Shown here: positions 28,247 through 36,962 of the stretch, piece by piece
Layout of the letters: every line of letters starts with the position of its first letter
Numbering within the stretch: position 1 is the stretch's first letter
Source of the DNA: Burkholderiales bacterium
GTDB taxonomy: Bacteria > Pseudomonadota > Gammaproteobacteria > Burkholderiales > SG8-39
Assembly: GCA_014860445.1 (NCBI GenBank)
Contig: JACZJT010000023.1
Span: 106,218-170,217 of the forward strand
Length of the DNA stretch: 64,000 bases
Reading direction: 5' to 3'
The notes under the pieces: model-generated
What the model saw: the letters and a program-made list of their open reading frames with translations, nothing else
Databases searched by the model: none
What the model was told of the DNA's origin: nothing
Translations under genes and position numbers: made by a program

Positions 28247-28849
28247 TCAGGGGAACGCGCGCAGTTTTTCCACCAGCTGGCGCAAAGCCTGGCCGCGGTG
28301 CGAAAGGCGGTTCTTTTTTTCGGCGCCGAGCTCGGCGGCGGTCTTTCCCAGAGCTGGCAGAAAGAAATACGGATCGTAGCCGAAGCCGTTGCTGCCGCGC
28401 GCCGCAGTACCGATCTCGCCCCACCAGTAACCTTCGCCGATCAGCGGCTGCGGGTCGGCGGCGTGGCGCACGAGCACCATGGCGCAGTAGTAGTAGGCGC
28501 GGCGGTCGGCGCTGGAATCCAGCGCCGCGATCAACTTCGCGTTGTTGCGCGCGTCGCGCTCCTCGCGGCGCTCGGCATCGCCGGCATAACGCGCCGAATG
28601 CACGCCGGGCTCCCCGCCCAGTGCGAGCGCGCAAACCCCGGAATCGTCAGCCAGCGCCGGCAGGCCCGCGATTTGCGCCGCGTGGCGCGCTTTCGCAAGC
28701 GCGTTCTCGATGAAAGTGGGGTGCGGCTCTTCTGCGTCGGCGATGCCCAGATCCGCCTGCGTCAGGATTTCGAATCCCAGTGGTCCGAGCATGGCCCCGA
28801 TTTCGCGCAGCTTGCCGGCGTTGCTGCTGGCGATGACGAGTTTCTTCAT
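28247..28849 (-). CDS. rdgB: XTP/dITP diphosphatase
   Basis: A 200-residue HAM1/RdgB enzyme that hydrolyses deaminated purine nucleotides (ITP, dITP, XTP) to keep them out of nucleic acids. It starts with LVIASSNAGKLREI and has ADDSGVCALALGGEPGVHS with the catalytic Asp residues. It lies 60 bases after rph, a widespread gene order. Confidence 0.93.
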   Translation of the reverse strand: MKKLVIASSNAGKLREIGAMLGPLGFEILTQADLGIADAEEPHPTFIENALAKARHAAQIAGLPALADDSGVCALALGGEPGVHSARYAGDAERREERDARNNAKLIAALDSSADRRAYYYCAMVLVRHAADPQPLIGEGYWWGEIGTAARGSNGFGYDPYFFLPALGKTAAELGAEKKNRLSHRGQALRQLVEKLRAFP

Positions 28850-28909
28850 GGGGACATTTTACGCCGGCGTCGCCGCGGCCCGCTTACGCGACGAATGCAA
28901 TCGCGGGCA

Positions 28910-29632
28910 TCACGCCAGTCCGAGTGCCTGTTTCTGCCTTGTGACAAGTTGCGCGATGCCGGTCTCGGCGAGCGCCAGCAGAGCGTCCATTTCCCGGCGC
29001 GAAAACGGCGCGCCCTCGGCCGTGCCCTGTACCTCCACGAAGCCGCCCGATCCGGTCATGACCACGTTCATGTCGGTGTCGCAGTCCGAATCTTCGGCAT
29101 AATCAAGGTCGAGCACCGCGACGCCCTGGTATACCCCGACCGAGACCGCCGCGACGAAATCGCGCAGCGGCGTCTTTGCGATCAGGCCGCGCTGCAGCAG
29201 CAGCGTGACCGCGTCGTGAACGGCCACATGCGCGCCGGTGATGCTCGCGGTACGCGTGCCGCCGTCTGCCTGGATCACATCGCAGTCGATCTTGACGGTA
29301 CGCTCGCCCAGCAGCGACAGATCAGCCACCGCGCGCAGGCTGCGGCCGATCAGGCGCTGGATTTCCTGCGTACGGCCGGACTGTTTGCCACGGGCGGCTT
29401 CCCGGTCGGTGCGGGTGTTGGTGGCGCGCGGCAGCATGCCGTATTCAGCCGTGAGCCAGCCGCGTCCCTGGCCGCGCAGGAATCCCGGGACTTTTTCCTC
29501 CACGCTTGCGGTGCACAGCACCTTGGTATCGCCGAACTCGACCAGGACGGAGCCTTCTGCGTGTTTGGTGAAATTGCGTGTGATGCGGACGTCGCGCAAC
29601 TGATCGAAGTTGCGCATGCTAGGTCTTGTCAT
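28910..29632 (-). CDS. rph: Ribonuclease PH
   Basis: A 240-residue phosphorolytic exoribonuclease that trims tRNA 3' ends. It shows [18 protein letters not shown], the phosphate-binding [16 protein letters not shown] and [16 protein letters not shown]. Its start overlaps the end of the PP2C phosphatase gene by 14 bases, so it is translated from the same message. Confidence 0.94.
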   Translation of the reverse strand: MTRPSMRNFDQLRDVRITRNFTKHAEGSVLVEFGDTKVLCTASVEEKVPGFLRGQGRGWLTAEYGMLPRATNTRTDREAARGKQSGRTQEIQRLIGRSLRAVADLSLLGERTVKIDCDVIQADGGTRTASITGAHVAVHDAVTLLLQRGLIAKTPLRDFVAAVSVGVYQGVAVLDLDYAEDSDCDTDMNVVMTGSGGFVEVQGTAEGAPFSRREMDALLALAETGIAQLVTRQKQALGLA

Positions 29633-30551
29633 GGGTCTGCCCTTTAAGTGCGTTTCGAATCCGCTCGATGGCGCGTTCGATTTCTTCGTCTGAAAGGTAA
29701 TCGCTTTGCGCCTCGGCTTCCGCCGCCGGCGGCGGCTCGATCTGCGGCGGTGTTACGACGCTGACCGGGGCCGTTCCCTGTTTCCGTGTCCGGTCCGGAC
29801 GCGCGGCCTGGATCTGTTCTTCCCAGGTCAGGGCCACCACCGAGATATTGTCGCAATCGCGACCGGCACGCCGTTCCGCATCGTCGAGCAGATCCGGAAT
29901 TCCCTGCATGATGCCCATGTTTAGCACTGCGCTGCTGATTATTTTTTCGGACAGGGGACCCCACAGCCCGTCGGAACACAGAATCAGTGTGTCGCCTGCG
30001 CTCAGCGGCATCTCTCCGGACAGGTCCACGCGCGGCAGGCGCTGCGAACCGAGGCAATTGAAAATCCGGTTGCGGTCCGGGTGCGCCGCAACCGCCTCCT
30101 CGCGTATGCGTCCGCTGTCGATCAGCTGCTGCACCAGGGAATGATCCTTGGTCCGCGCAAGCACCTTTCCGTCGCGGATATAGTACAGGCGCGAGTCGCC
30201 GGCGTGCGCCCAGAAAGCGGTGTTGTCCTGCACGACGCATGCGACACAGGTGGTGCGCGGCGACTCGGGCAGCCCGCTCTCCTCGGCATTGCGGACGATC
30301 GCGCGATGCGCATCCGTGAGCGTCCGGTGCAGGAAGGAGGCGGGATCGCTCAGACCGGGCGCGGCCTCGCGCCGAAATGCCTCGGTGATGTGCAGCATCG
30401 CGATCTGCGCCGCGCGTTCGCCGTGCAGGTGCCCGCCCATGCCGTCGGCGACCAGCATCAGCAGCGCATCGCGGCTGTAGCAATAGGCGATGCGGTCCTG
30501 GTTGGACTTGCGCGCTCCGCGCCTGCTCTCCTGGTAGATCGAGAATTGCAT
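29619..30551 (-). CDS. PP2C-type serine/threonine phosphatase
   Basis: A 310-residue PPM/PP2C phosphatase. Metal-binding motifs are [20 protein letters not shown] (Asp36), CSDGLWGPL and DNISVVAL. After the catalytic domain there is a Pro/Ala-rich linker and a short acidic-basic helix. The start at 30551 is only 8 bases after the kinase gene. It presumably reverses phosphorylation made by that kinase. Confidence 0.9.
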   Translation of the reverse strand: MQFSIYQESRRGARKSNQDRIAYCYSRDALLMLVADGMGGHLHGERAAQIAMLHITEAFRREAAPGLSDPASFLHRTLTDAHRAIVRNAEESGLPESPRTTCVACVVQDNTAFWAHAGDSRLYYIRDGKVLARTKDHSLVQQLIDSGRIREEAVAAHPDRNRIFNCLGSQRLPRVDLSGEMPLSAGDTLILCSDGLWGPLSEKIISSAVLNMGIMQGIPDLLDDAERRAGRDCDNISVVALTWEEQIQAARPDRTRKQGTAPVSVVTPPQIEPPPAAEAEAQSDYLSDEEIERAIERIRNALKGQTHDKT

Positions 30552-30559
30552 GGTCGGAC

Positions 30560-31516
30560 TCAGCTTCCCGGGCGCCAGTTGGAGAGTTTTTGCACCAGGT
30601 CGCGAAAACCCGCGGTGCGCGAAGTCAGGGACGCAGTCGGGTCGCGCTCGCGCAACAACACCTTCTGCAATGCAAACACGCTTTGCGGCCGGCGCAGGTG
30701 ATCCAGACGCAGGCACCAGTCTATGGTCTGCAGCAGGTGGTCGGAGTACCTGCCGGCCCACTGTTTTCTCGCCGGCACGTATCTATCCTTGTCCAGGCGC
30801 TGGTCGGCGGGCGGCGGCATGTCTGCGGCGATGCAGGAATACATGGCCGCACCGATGCTGTAGATGTCGCTCCACGGCCCCAGCAGCTCCCGATTGCGGT
30901 ATTGCTCGGGCGAGGCGAAACCCGGCGTAAACATCGGGCTCAGACTGGTCGTTTGCTCGGTGAGCGTCTGTCGCGCCGCGCCGAAATCGATCAGTACCGG
31001 CGAGCCGTCGTTGCGGATGTAGATGTTGGCCGGTTTGATGTCCAGGTGCAGCAGCTTGTTCGTGTGGACTTCGCGCAGTCCGTTGAGCAGCTGGGCAATG
31101 ACGCGGCGGATGAATTCTTCCTTGATGCCGCCGCGCTGGCGCCGTATATGCTCCTGCAGGGTCCGGCCGCGCTCGTAGCGCATCACCATGTACGCCGTCT
31201 CGTTGGCGCGGAAGAAGTTCAGCACGCGCACGATGTTGTTGTGCGACAGACCCGCGAGCGATTTGCCTTCTTCAAAGAAGCACTTCATTCCATAGCGGAA
31301 CGTGGCCAGGTTTTCCTCGGCGATCGCGGGCAGCACGTCCCCTTCGTTCCTTAGCGCGAGCGACGAGGGCAGGTATTCCTTGATCGCCATCGGCACGTCG
31401 TTCTCATCGTCGGCGAGATAGACGATGGAAAATCCGCCGCAGGAAAGCACCTCCCGGATACGGTAGTTTTGCAGCTGATATCCGTCGGGGAGCGGCTGGT
31501 TGGCTTGCGTCGGCAT
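30560..31516 (-). CDS. Hanks-type serine/threonine protein kinase
   Basis: A 318-residue soluble kinase. The glycine loop is SCGGFSIVYLA, the ATP lysine is Lys46 (AIKEYLP), the catalytic loop reads HLDIKPAN (Asp159), the DFG is at 177-179 and the activation segment contains FTPGFASPEQY. No transmembrane or sensor domain follows the kinase lobe, so the input signal is unclear. The HLD form replaces HRD, as in a subset of bacterial kinases. It heads the run kinase-phosphatase-rph-rdgB-hemW-lemA-M48. Confidence 0.9.
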   Translation of the reverse strand: MPTQANQPLPDGYQLQNYRIREVLSCGGFSIVYLADDENDVPMAIKEYLPSSLALRNEGDVLPAIAEENLATFRYGMKCFFEEGKSLAGLSHNNIVRVLNFFRANETAYMVMRYERGRTLQEHIRRQRGGIKEEFIRRVIAQLLNGLREVHTNKLLHLDIKPANIYIRNDGSPVLIDFGAARQTLTEQTTSLSPMFTPGFASPEQYRNRELLGPWSDIYSIGAAMYSCIAADMPPPADQRLDKDRYVPARKQWAGRYSDHLLQTIDWCLRLDHLRRPQSVFALQKVLLRERDPTASLTSRTAGFRDLVQKLSNWRPGS

Positions 31517-31713
31517 CGCGCGCTTGCGGCCTCTGTTATGATTGCATTGAAGACGATTGTGGCTGCGCGCATTCTCGGTTCACGGGCCGGTAATGTAAAG
31601 CGTGTCCACAGACAGGATTGTTTCCCATCGCGGGGAGTTGCGCGGCAAAACCCCCGATTCTCCTAGAGCGGAAAGATCCCCGGCCAAACGCGTCACAAAT
31701 TTCGCAGGCACAC

Positions 31714-32580
31714 ATGATTCAAAGCATGACCGGATATGCAGCCCTGGCGCGGGAAACCGTGCAGGGCTCGCTGTTTCTGGAGCTGAAAAGCGTCAACAAC
31801 CGTTTTCTCGACCTGCAGTTTCGCGTGGTCGAGGAGTTGCGTCCGCTGGAACAGAATCTGCGCGAACTGATAGCGGCGAAAATCGGCCGCGGCAAGATCG
31901 ATTGCCGTGTAAGTTTTACCCCGGCGCAGGCGGCCGGCCGGCTGCTGTCGCTCAATACGGAACTGCTTGCGCAACTCGGGGTGCTGGAACTGGAGGTGCG
32001 CGCCTCGATGCCCGAGGCGCAGCCCTTGCGCGTAGGCGAAGTGCTGCGCTGGCCGGGCATGCTGGGCGATGCGGCGATTGCAGCCGACGCCTTGCGCGAG
32101 CCCTGCCTCGAACTGATGCGCGATGCGCTGATCGACCTCTGCGCCACGCGCGCCAGGGAGGGCGCCAAGCTTCGGGAGATGATTCTGGAACGCGTCACCT
32201 CGATGCAGGCGCTGGTGGACAAGGTGGCGCCGCTGCTGCCGCTGGCTGTTGCCGCCTATCAGGAGAAGCTGGCGGCGCGGCTGCGCGACGCGCTGTCCTC
32301 GAACGACGAGGAGCGCATACGCCAGGAAATCGCGGTGTTCGGCATCAAGGTCGATGTCGCCGAGGAACTCAACCGCTTGGCCGCGCATTTGCAGGAAGTG
32401 CGGCGCGTGCTCGATGCCGGCGGCGCGGCGGGCAAGCGCCTGGATTTCCTGATGCAGGAACTCAATCGCGAGGCCAATACCCTGGGGTCCAAATCGGTTT
32501 CCAGGGAAGTGTCGGAAGCCGCGATCGAGCTGAAACTGCTGATCGAGCAGATGCGCGAGCAGATACAGAACATCGAATGA
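31714..32580 (+). CDS. yicC: YicC-family endoribonuclease-like protein
   Basis: A 288-residue protein of the YicC/YloC family. It begins with MIQSMTGYAALARE and ends with VSEAAIELKLLIEQMREQIQNIE, both family hallmarks. Relatives are linked to RNA turnover. ATG 31714 is chosen over an upstream in-frame ATG at 31618 because homologues begin at MIxSMTG. It overlaps gmk by ATGA. Confidence 0.9.
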   Translation: MIQSMTGYAALARETVQGSLFLELKSVNNRFLDLQFRVVEELRPLEQNLRELIAAKIGRGKIDCRVSFTPAQAAGRLLSLNTELLAQLGVLELEVRASMPEAQPLRVGEVLRWPGMLGDAAIAADALREPCLELMRDALIDLCATRAREGAKLREMILERVTSMQALVDKVAPLLPLAVAAYQEKLAARLRDALSSNDEERIRQEIAVFGIKVDVAEELNRLAAHLQEVRRVLDAGGAAGKRLDFLMQELNREANTLGSKSVSREVSEAAIELKLLIEQMREQIQNIE

Positions 32581-33179
32581 ACGGCAGCCTGTTCATCATC
32601 AGCGCGCCCTCGGGCGCGGGCAAATCGACCCTTACCGCAAAGCTGCTGGAGGATGACAGGGACGTTTATCTGTCGGTGTCCTACACCACGCGCGCGCCGC
32701 GGCCGGGAGAAGTCGACGGCCGCGACTATCATTTCATCGAGAAGGCACAATTCATGCGCATGCTCGAGCGCGGCGAGTTTCTCGAAAGCGCCGAAGTCCA
32801 CGGCAATCACTACGGAACGTCGGAGGCCTGGATAAGGGAGCAGCGCGCCGCCGGTCATGACATCCTGCTCGAAATCGACTGGCAGGGGGCGCAGCAGGTG
32901 CGCAGGATAGTCCCCGACACCATAGGCATATTCGTCCTGCCGCCCTCTATCGCTGAACTGGAACAGCGCATGCGCCGGCGGGGGCAGGATAGCGAAGACG
33001 TGGTGCAGCGGCGGATCGCCGTCGCCGCCGACGAAATGAGCCACGCAGCCGAGTTTGAATATGTTATTATTAACAATGACTTCGAGGAGGCGCGTCGAGA
33101 TCTTGCGGCAATCGTGCGTGCGTCCAGGCTGGTATATTCGCGCCAACTCGCGCGCAAACCAGACGTTTTCAAGTTTTGA
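32577..33179 (+). CDS. gmk: Guanylate kinase
   Basis: A 200-residue enzyme converting GMP to GDP. The P-loop is SAPSGAGKST, the GMP-binding part SVSYTTRAPRPGEVDGRDY and the lid region RMRRRGQDSEDVVQRR. The start overlaps the yicC stop. The order yicC-gmk-rpoZ-spoT is standard for proteobacteria. Confidence 0.95.
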   Translation: MNGSLFIISAPSGAGKSTLTAKLLEDDRDVYLSVSYTTRAPRPGEVDGRDYHFIEKAQFMRMLERGEFLESAEVHGNHYGTSEAWIREQRAAGHDILLEIDWQGAQQVRRIVPDTIGIFVLPPSIAELEQRMRRRGQDSEDVVQRRIAVAADEMSHAAEFEYVIINNDFEEARRDLAAIVRASRLVYSRQLARKPDVFKF

Positions 33180-33273
33180 GTAGGTGGCAATGCCAGGGGG
33201 ATGTTCTCTGGCGCACCCGTCTTACCGGGGCTGCGCGCAAATTGTTGCGAGCGCCTCTTAACCAAGGAATACC

Positions 33274-33483
33274 ATGGCTCGTATCACCGTCGATGACTGC
33301 ATGAAGCTGATCTCCAACCGTTTCGAATTGACGCTGGCTGCGACTTACCGCGCCCGTCAACTGACCAACGGGGCAACGCCGCTGGTCGAGCCGGACAAGG
33401 ACAAGGCCACAGTCATCGCGCTGCGCGAAATCGCGGCCGGCAAAGTCGGCAAGGAAATGCTCAACCGGTCGAACGCCGCATAA
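33274..33483 (+). CDS. rpoZ: RNA polymerase omega subunit
   Basis: A 69-residue protein starting [19 protein letters not shown] and containing [15 protein letters not shown], the typical omega fold. It stabilises the beta' subunit and helps ppGpp act on RNA polymerase. The gene is 94 bases after gmk and 41 before spoT. Confidence 0.95.
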   Translation: MARITVDDCMKLISNRFELTLAATYRARQLTNGATPLVEPDKDKATVIALREIAAGKVGKEMLNRSNAA

Positions 33484-33486
33484 ACA

Positions 33487-33508
33487 GCGGGCGGGACTCC
33501 CCGCCCGC
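33487..33508. other. GC-rich stem-loop between rpoZ and spoT
   Basis: GCGGGCGGG (33487-33495) and CCCGCCCGC (33500-33508) form a perfect 9-bp stem with a 4-base loop, directly after the rpoZ stop. No T tract follows. It may slow transcription or protect the rpoZ message end. Confidence 0.45.
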
Positions 33509-33524
33509 ATGCCGCGCCAGGATC

Positions 33525-35633
33525 ATGAACGCGCTCGCTGAATTCACCGGCAATCTGGCTCACTACCTCAAGCCGCCCGACATCGAGCGCATAGAGGAGG
33601 CCTACCAATTCAGCGGCAAGGCCCACGAGGGACAGTATCGCGATTCGGGCGAGCCCTATATTTCGCATCCGCTGGCGGTCGCCGGGATCCTCGCCGATTG
33701 GCACCTGGACCCGCAGGCCTTGATGGCCGCGCTGCTGCACGACGTCATGGAGGACACCAAGGTCTCCAAGGCGGAGATCAGCAGGCGCTTCGGAAAGCCG
33801 GTCGCCTCCCTCGTCGACGGACTGTCCAAGCTAAACAAGATCGAATTCCAGACGCAGCAGGACGCGCAGGCGGAAAATTTCCGCAAAATGCTGCTGGCGA
33901 TGGCGCGCGACGTGCGCGTCATCCTGATCAAGCTGGCCGACCGCTTGCACAACATGCGCACCTTGGGTGCAGTGCCGCCGGCCAAACGCCGTCGCATTTC
34001 GCGCGAGACGCTTGAGATCTACGCGCCCATCGCCAATCGGCTGGGGCTGAACAGCCTCTATCAGGAAATGCAGGAACTCGCGTTCTCGCACCTCTACCCG
34101 CTGCGCTATCGCGTTCTGGCCAAGGCGACCAAATCTGCGCGCGGCAATCGCCGCCAGGTGGTGGGCAAGATCCTCGGGGAGATCAATCAGTGCCTGTCGG
34201 CGGCGGGCATCGAAGCCGAGGTCACCGGGCGCGAGAAGCACCTGTACAGCATCTACAAGAAGATGCTGGAGAAGAATCTGTCGTTCTCGCAGGTGCTGGA
34301 CATCTATGGCTTTCGCCTCGTGGTCGAGAATGCCTCGGCATGTTATCTCGCGCTGGGCGCGCTGCACGGCCTGTACAAGCCGGTGCCGGGGAAGTTCAAG
34401 GACTATATCGCGATCGCTAAGGTCAACGGCTATCAGGCCCTGCATACGACGCTGATCGGGCCGTTCGGCATGCCGCTGGAAATCCAGATCCGCACGCGGG
34501 ACATGCACCGAATCGCGGAGGCCGGGGTCGCGGCGCACTGGCTGTACAAGACCTCCGATGCCAATATCAACGAACTGCAGCAAAAGACGCACACCTGGCT
34601 GCAATCGCTGCTCGACATCCAGAGCGAAAGCGGCGACGCCGCGGAGTTTCTGGAGCACATCAAGGTGGACCTGTTTCCGGACGAGGTCTATGTGTTTACG
34701 CCCAAGGGCAAGATCATGGCGCTGCCGCGCGGGGCTACGGCGGTGGACTTCGCCTATGCCGTGCACACCCACATCGGCAATCGTTGCGTCGCCACCAGGA
34801 TCAACCTCGAACCGGCACCGCTGCGGACCGAACTCAAGAACGGCGACCGCGTTGAAATTATCACCGCGGTGCACGCGAAGCCGAATCCCGCGTGGCTCAA
34901 CTACGTGAAGACCGGCAAGGCGCGCTCCCACATCCGCCATTTCCTCAAGACCATGCACTATACGGAATCGACCGATCTCGGTGAAAAACTGCTGAGCCAG
35001 TCGCTGCAGGCGCTGAACACGGATCTGGTCGATATCGGCGATGAGCAATGGGAAAAGTTGCTGCGCGACATCACCGCCAAGTCGCGCGAGGAGTTGTTTG
35101 CCGACATCGGATTGGGCAAGCGGCTCGCGGCCGTGGTGGCGAGAAGGCTGCTGGCCGCTTCGGAGCAGTCGCTGGCGGAGGTCAACGCCGGGCCGATCGT
35201 CATCCGCGGCTCCGAGGGCATGGCGGTACAGTTCGCCAAGTGCTGCCGGCCGATTCCCGGCGATCCCATTATCGGTTCGATCAAAAAGGGCCAGGGCATT
35301 GTCATCCACACGCACGACTGCCTGACCGCGGCCAGGTCGCGTACCGATCCGGACAAGTGGCTGGACGTGGAATGGGCGCCCGAGGTCGCGCGCCAGTTCG
35401 ACGTTGGCATCCACCTCTCGGTGAAAAATCAGCGCGGCGTGCTGGCCAAGGTGGCGGGGGCGATCGCGGCGGCAGGCGCGAACATCGACAACGTCATCAT
35501 GGATGAAGAGCGCGGCGCGTACACCGAGATGTATTTGACCGTGCAGGTTGCCGATCGCCAGCATCTCGCGCGCATCAAGCGCAGCGTTCGCCATATCTCG
35601 GAGGTCGTAGGCATCTCGCGAGAGAGGACCTAG
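33525..35633 (+). CDS. spoT: Bifunctional (p)ppGpp synthetase/hydrolase
   Basis: A 702-residue RelA/SpoT protein. The hydrolase HD domain has HPLAVAGILADW and LLHDVMEDT; the synthetase has GKFKDYIAIAKVNGYQALHTT, close to the RxKD form of bifunctional enzymes; then a TGS domain (VYVFTPKGKIMALPRGA), a zinc-finger-like AKCCRPIPGD, and a C-terminal ACT domain. Both catalytic sites look intact. It sets ppGpp levels under starvation. Confidence 0.94.
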   Translation: MNALAEFTGNLAHYLKPPDIERIEEAYQFSGKAHEGQYRDSGEPYISHPLAVAGILADWHLDPQALMAALLHDVMEDTKVSKAEISRRFGKPVASLVDGLSKLNKIEFQTQQDAQAENFRKMLLAMARDVRVILIKLADRLHNMRTLGAVPPAKRRRISRETLEIYAPIANRLGLNSLYQEMQELAFSHLYPLRYRVLAKATKSARGNRRQVVGKILGEINQCLSAAGIEAEVTGREKHLYSIYKKMLEKNLSFSQVLDIYGFRLVVENASACYLALGALHGLYKPVPGKFKDYIAIAKVNGYQALHTTLIGPFGMPLEIQIRTRDMHRIAEAGVAAHWLYKTSDANINELQQKTHTWLQSLLDIQSESGDAAEFLEHIKVDLFPDEVYVFTPKGKIMALPRGATAVDFAYAVHTHIGNRCVATRINLEPAPLRTELKNGDRVEIITAVHAKPNPAWLNYVKTGKARSHIRHFLKTMHYTESTDLGEKLLSQSLQALNTDLVDIGDEQWEKLLRDITAKSREELFADIGLGKRLAAVVARRLLAASEQSLAEVNAGPIVIRGSEGMAVQFAKCCRPIPGDPIIGSIKKGQGIVIHTHDCLTAARSRTDPDKWLDVEWAPEVARQFDVGIHLSVKNQRGVLAKVAGAIAAAGANIDNVIMDEERGAYTEMYLTVQVADRQHLARIKRSVRHISEVVGISRERT

Positions 35634-35692
35634 GGGCCCGGCATGGCGGTTGGCGGGTTCGCACCGCATGCGCATTTTTCGGAGCGCTTGAA

Positions 35693-36121
35693 TTGAAAAA
35701 CCCGTTCGCCGAACACGTCGGCTTCACGTTGCAGATGGGCCGGCGCGGCAGCGGCTCCAGCACGGCCGCGCTCGAAGTGCTGCCCGAACTGCTCAATCCG
35801 AACGGCGTTGTTCACGGCGGCGTGTTGTTCACCATGGCCGATACCGCGATGGGCGCGGCATTGCATACGACGCTTGCACCCGGCGAGTATTGCGCGACCG
35901 TGGAGATCAAGATCCACTTTCTGCAGCCGGTAAGCAAAGGCAAGATTCGCTGCAGTACGCGGCTGGTGCACCGGGGTAGTCGCATCGCAGTCCTCGAATC
36001 GCATATACGCGTGGGACGGCTGCAGGTGGCGCAGGCGCTGGGCACGTTCGCGATCTTTGTGCCGCGGGCGCCGAAAGCGAAGGGCAGCGGCGGCGCGAAG
36101 CGCCGGCGTCTGTCAAAATAA
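35693..36121 (+). CDS. PaaI-type hotdog thioesterase
   Basis: A 142-residue hotdog-fold protein with the signature NPNGVVHGGVLFTMADTAMG, as in PaaI/YigI thioesterases that release CoA from (aromatic) acyl-CoA. The start is TTG 35693; the only ATG downstream would remove the first helix. A basic C-terminal tail (KRRR) is present. It precedes a catabolic cluster containing a CoA ligase and an acyl-CoA dehydrogenase. Confidence 0.8.
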   Translation: MKNPFAEHVGFTLQMGRRGSGSSTAALEVLPELLNPNGVVHGGVLFTMADTAMGAALHTTLAPGEYCATVEIKIHFLQPVSKGKIRCSTRLVHRGSRIAVLESHIRVGRLQVAQALGTFAIFVPRAPKAKGSGGAKRRRLSK

Positions 36122-36160
36122 GGGCCTCACACCCGCCAATCAGACTGACAGGAAACCGAT

Positions 36161-36949
36161 ATGAAATTCGCCGTCAACGGCATGGACGTCAATTACACCG
36201 TCGAGGGCCAAGGCCCCTGGTTGGTCATGAGCCACTCGCTAGCCTGCAATCTGCACATGTGGGACGAGGAAGCGAAGCGCCTGTCGAAGCGCTACAAGGT
36301 GCTGCGCTACGACACGCGCGGCCATGGCGAAAGCAGTGCGCCGGCCGGCGCCTATACGCTGGAGGCGCTTGCCGACGACCTGCATGCCCTGCTGCGGGGG
36401 CTGGACGTGCAATCCCCCCATTTCGTAGGCTTGTCCATGGGCGGCATGATCGGCCAGACCTACGCGCTCAAGTATCCTGGCATGTTCAAGAGTCTGGCCT
36501 TGTGCGACACCACCAGCCGTTATCCGGCTGAAGCCGCCGGTGCCTGGGTGGACCGTATCAAGACGGTGGAGGCGCGGGGCATGGAGCCGATGGTCGTGCC
36601 TACGCTGGAGCGCTGGTTTACCGCTACGTTCCGGAAGGAGAGAACGGAAGTCATCGAGAAAGTGGCGGCAATGATCCGCGCCACACCCGTGCAGGGTTTT
36701 GTCGGCTGCTGCCATGCGATTCCGAAAATCAATCTGACGGCGCGCTTGAAGGACATCAGCTGCCCCGTCGTGGTCATTGTTGGCAAGGACGATCCCGGCA
36801 CGCCGGTAGCCATGGCCGAGGAAATCCACGGGGCGCTGCCGGGTTCTAAGCTCGTGATCATTCCTTCCGCCGCGCACCTTTCCAACCTGGAGCAACCGGA
36901 CCTGTTCAACCAGGCCTTGGGCGAGTTCATCGACAAGGCAAACAAATAA
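36161..36949 (+). CDS. Alpha/beta hydrolase, 3-oxoadipate enol-lactonase-like
   Basis: A 262-residue hydrolase with nucleophile Ser92 in GLSMGGMIGQ, an oxyanion-hole region MSHSLACNLHMWD, the acid in VGKDDPGTPV and the base His in SAAHLSNLEQP. The sequence is of the PcaD type, which opens enol-lactones in the beta-ketoadipate pathway, but no other pca genes are here, so the substrate may differ. It is 13 bases before the aminotransferase. Confidence 0.8.
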   Translation: MKFAVNGMDVNYTVEGQGPWLVMSHSLACNLHMWDEEAKRLSKRYKVLRYDTRGHGESSAPAGAYTLEALADDLHALLRGLDVQSPHFVGLSMGGMIGQTYALKYPGMFKSLALCDTTSRYPAEAAGAWVDRIKTVEARGMEPMVVPTLERWFTATFRKERTEVIEKVAAMIRATPVQGFVGCCHAIPKINLTARLKDISCPVVVIVGKDDPGTPVAMAEEIHGALPGSKLVIIPSAAHLSNLEQPDLFNQALGEFIDKANK

Positions 36950-36962
36950 GGCGAGTGAAATC

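Noticed and set aside
28205..29647. A 480-codon plus-strand frame opposite rdgB and rph
   Set aside because: Two well-defined genes occupy the other strand; this frame crosses their boundary.
33831..35675. A 614-codon minus-strand frame opposite spoT
   Set aside because: Shadow of the bifunctional ppGpp enzyme; no start signal or family.
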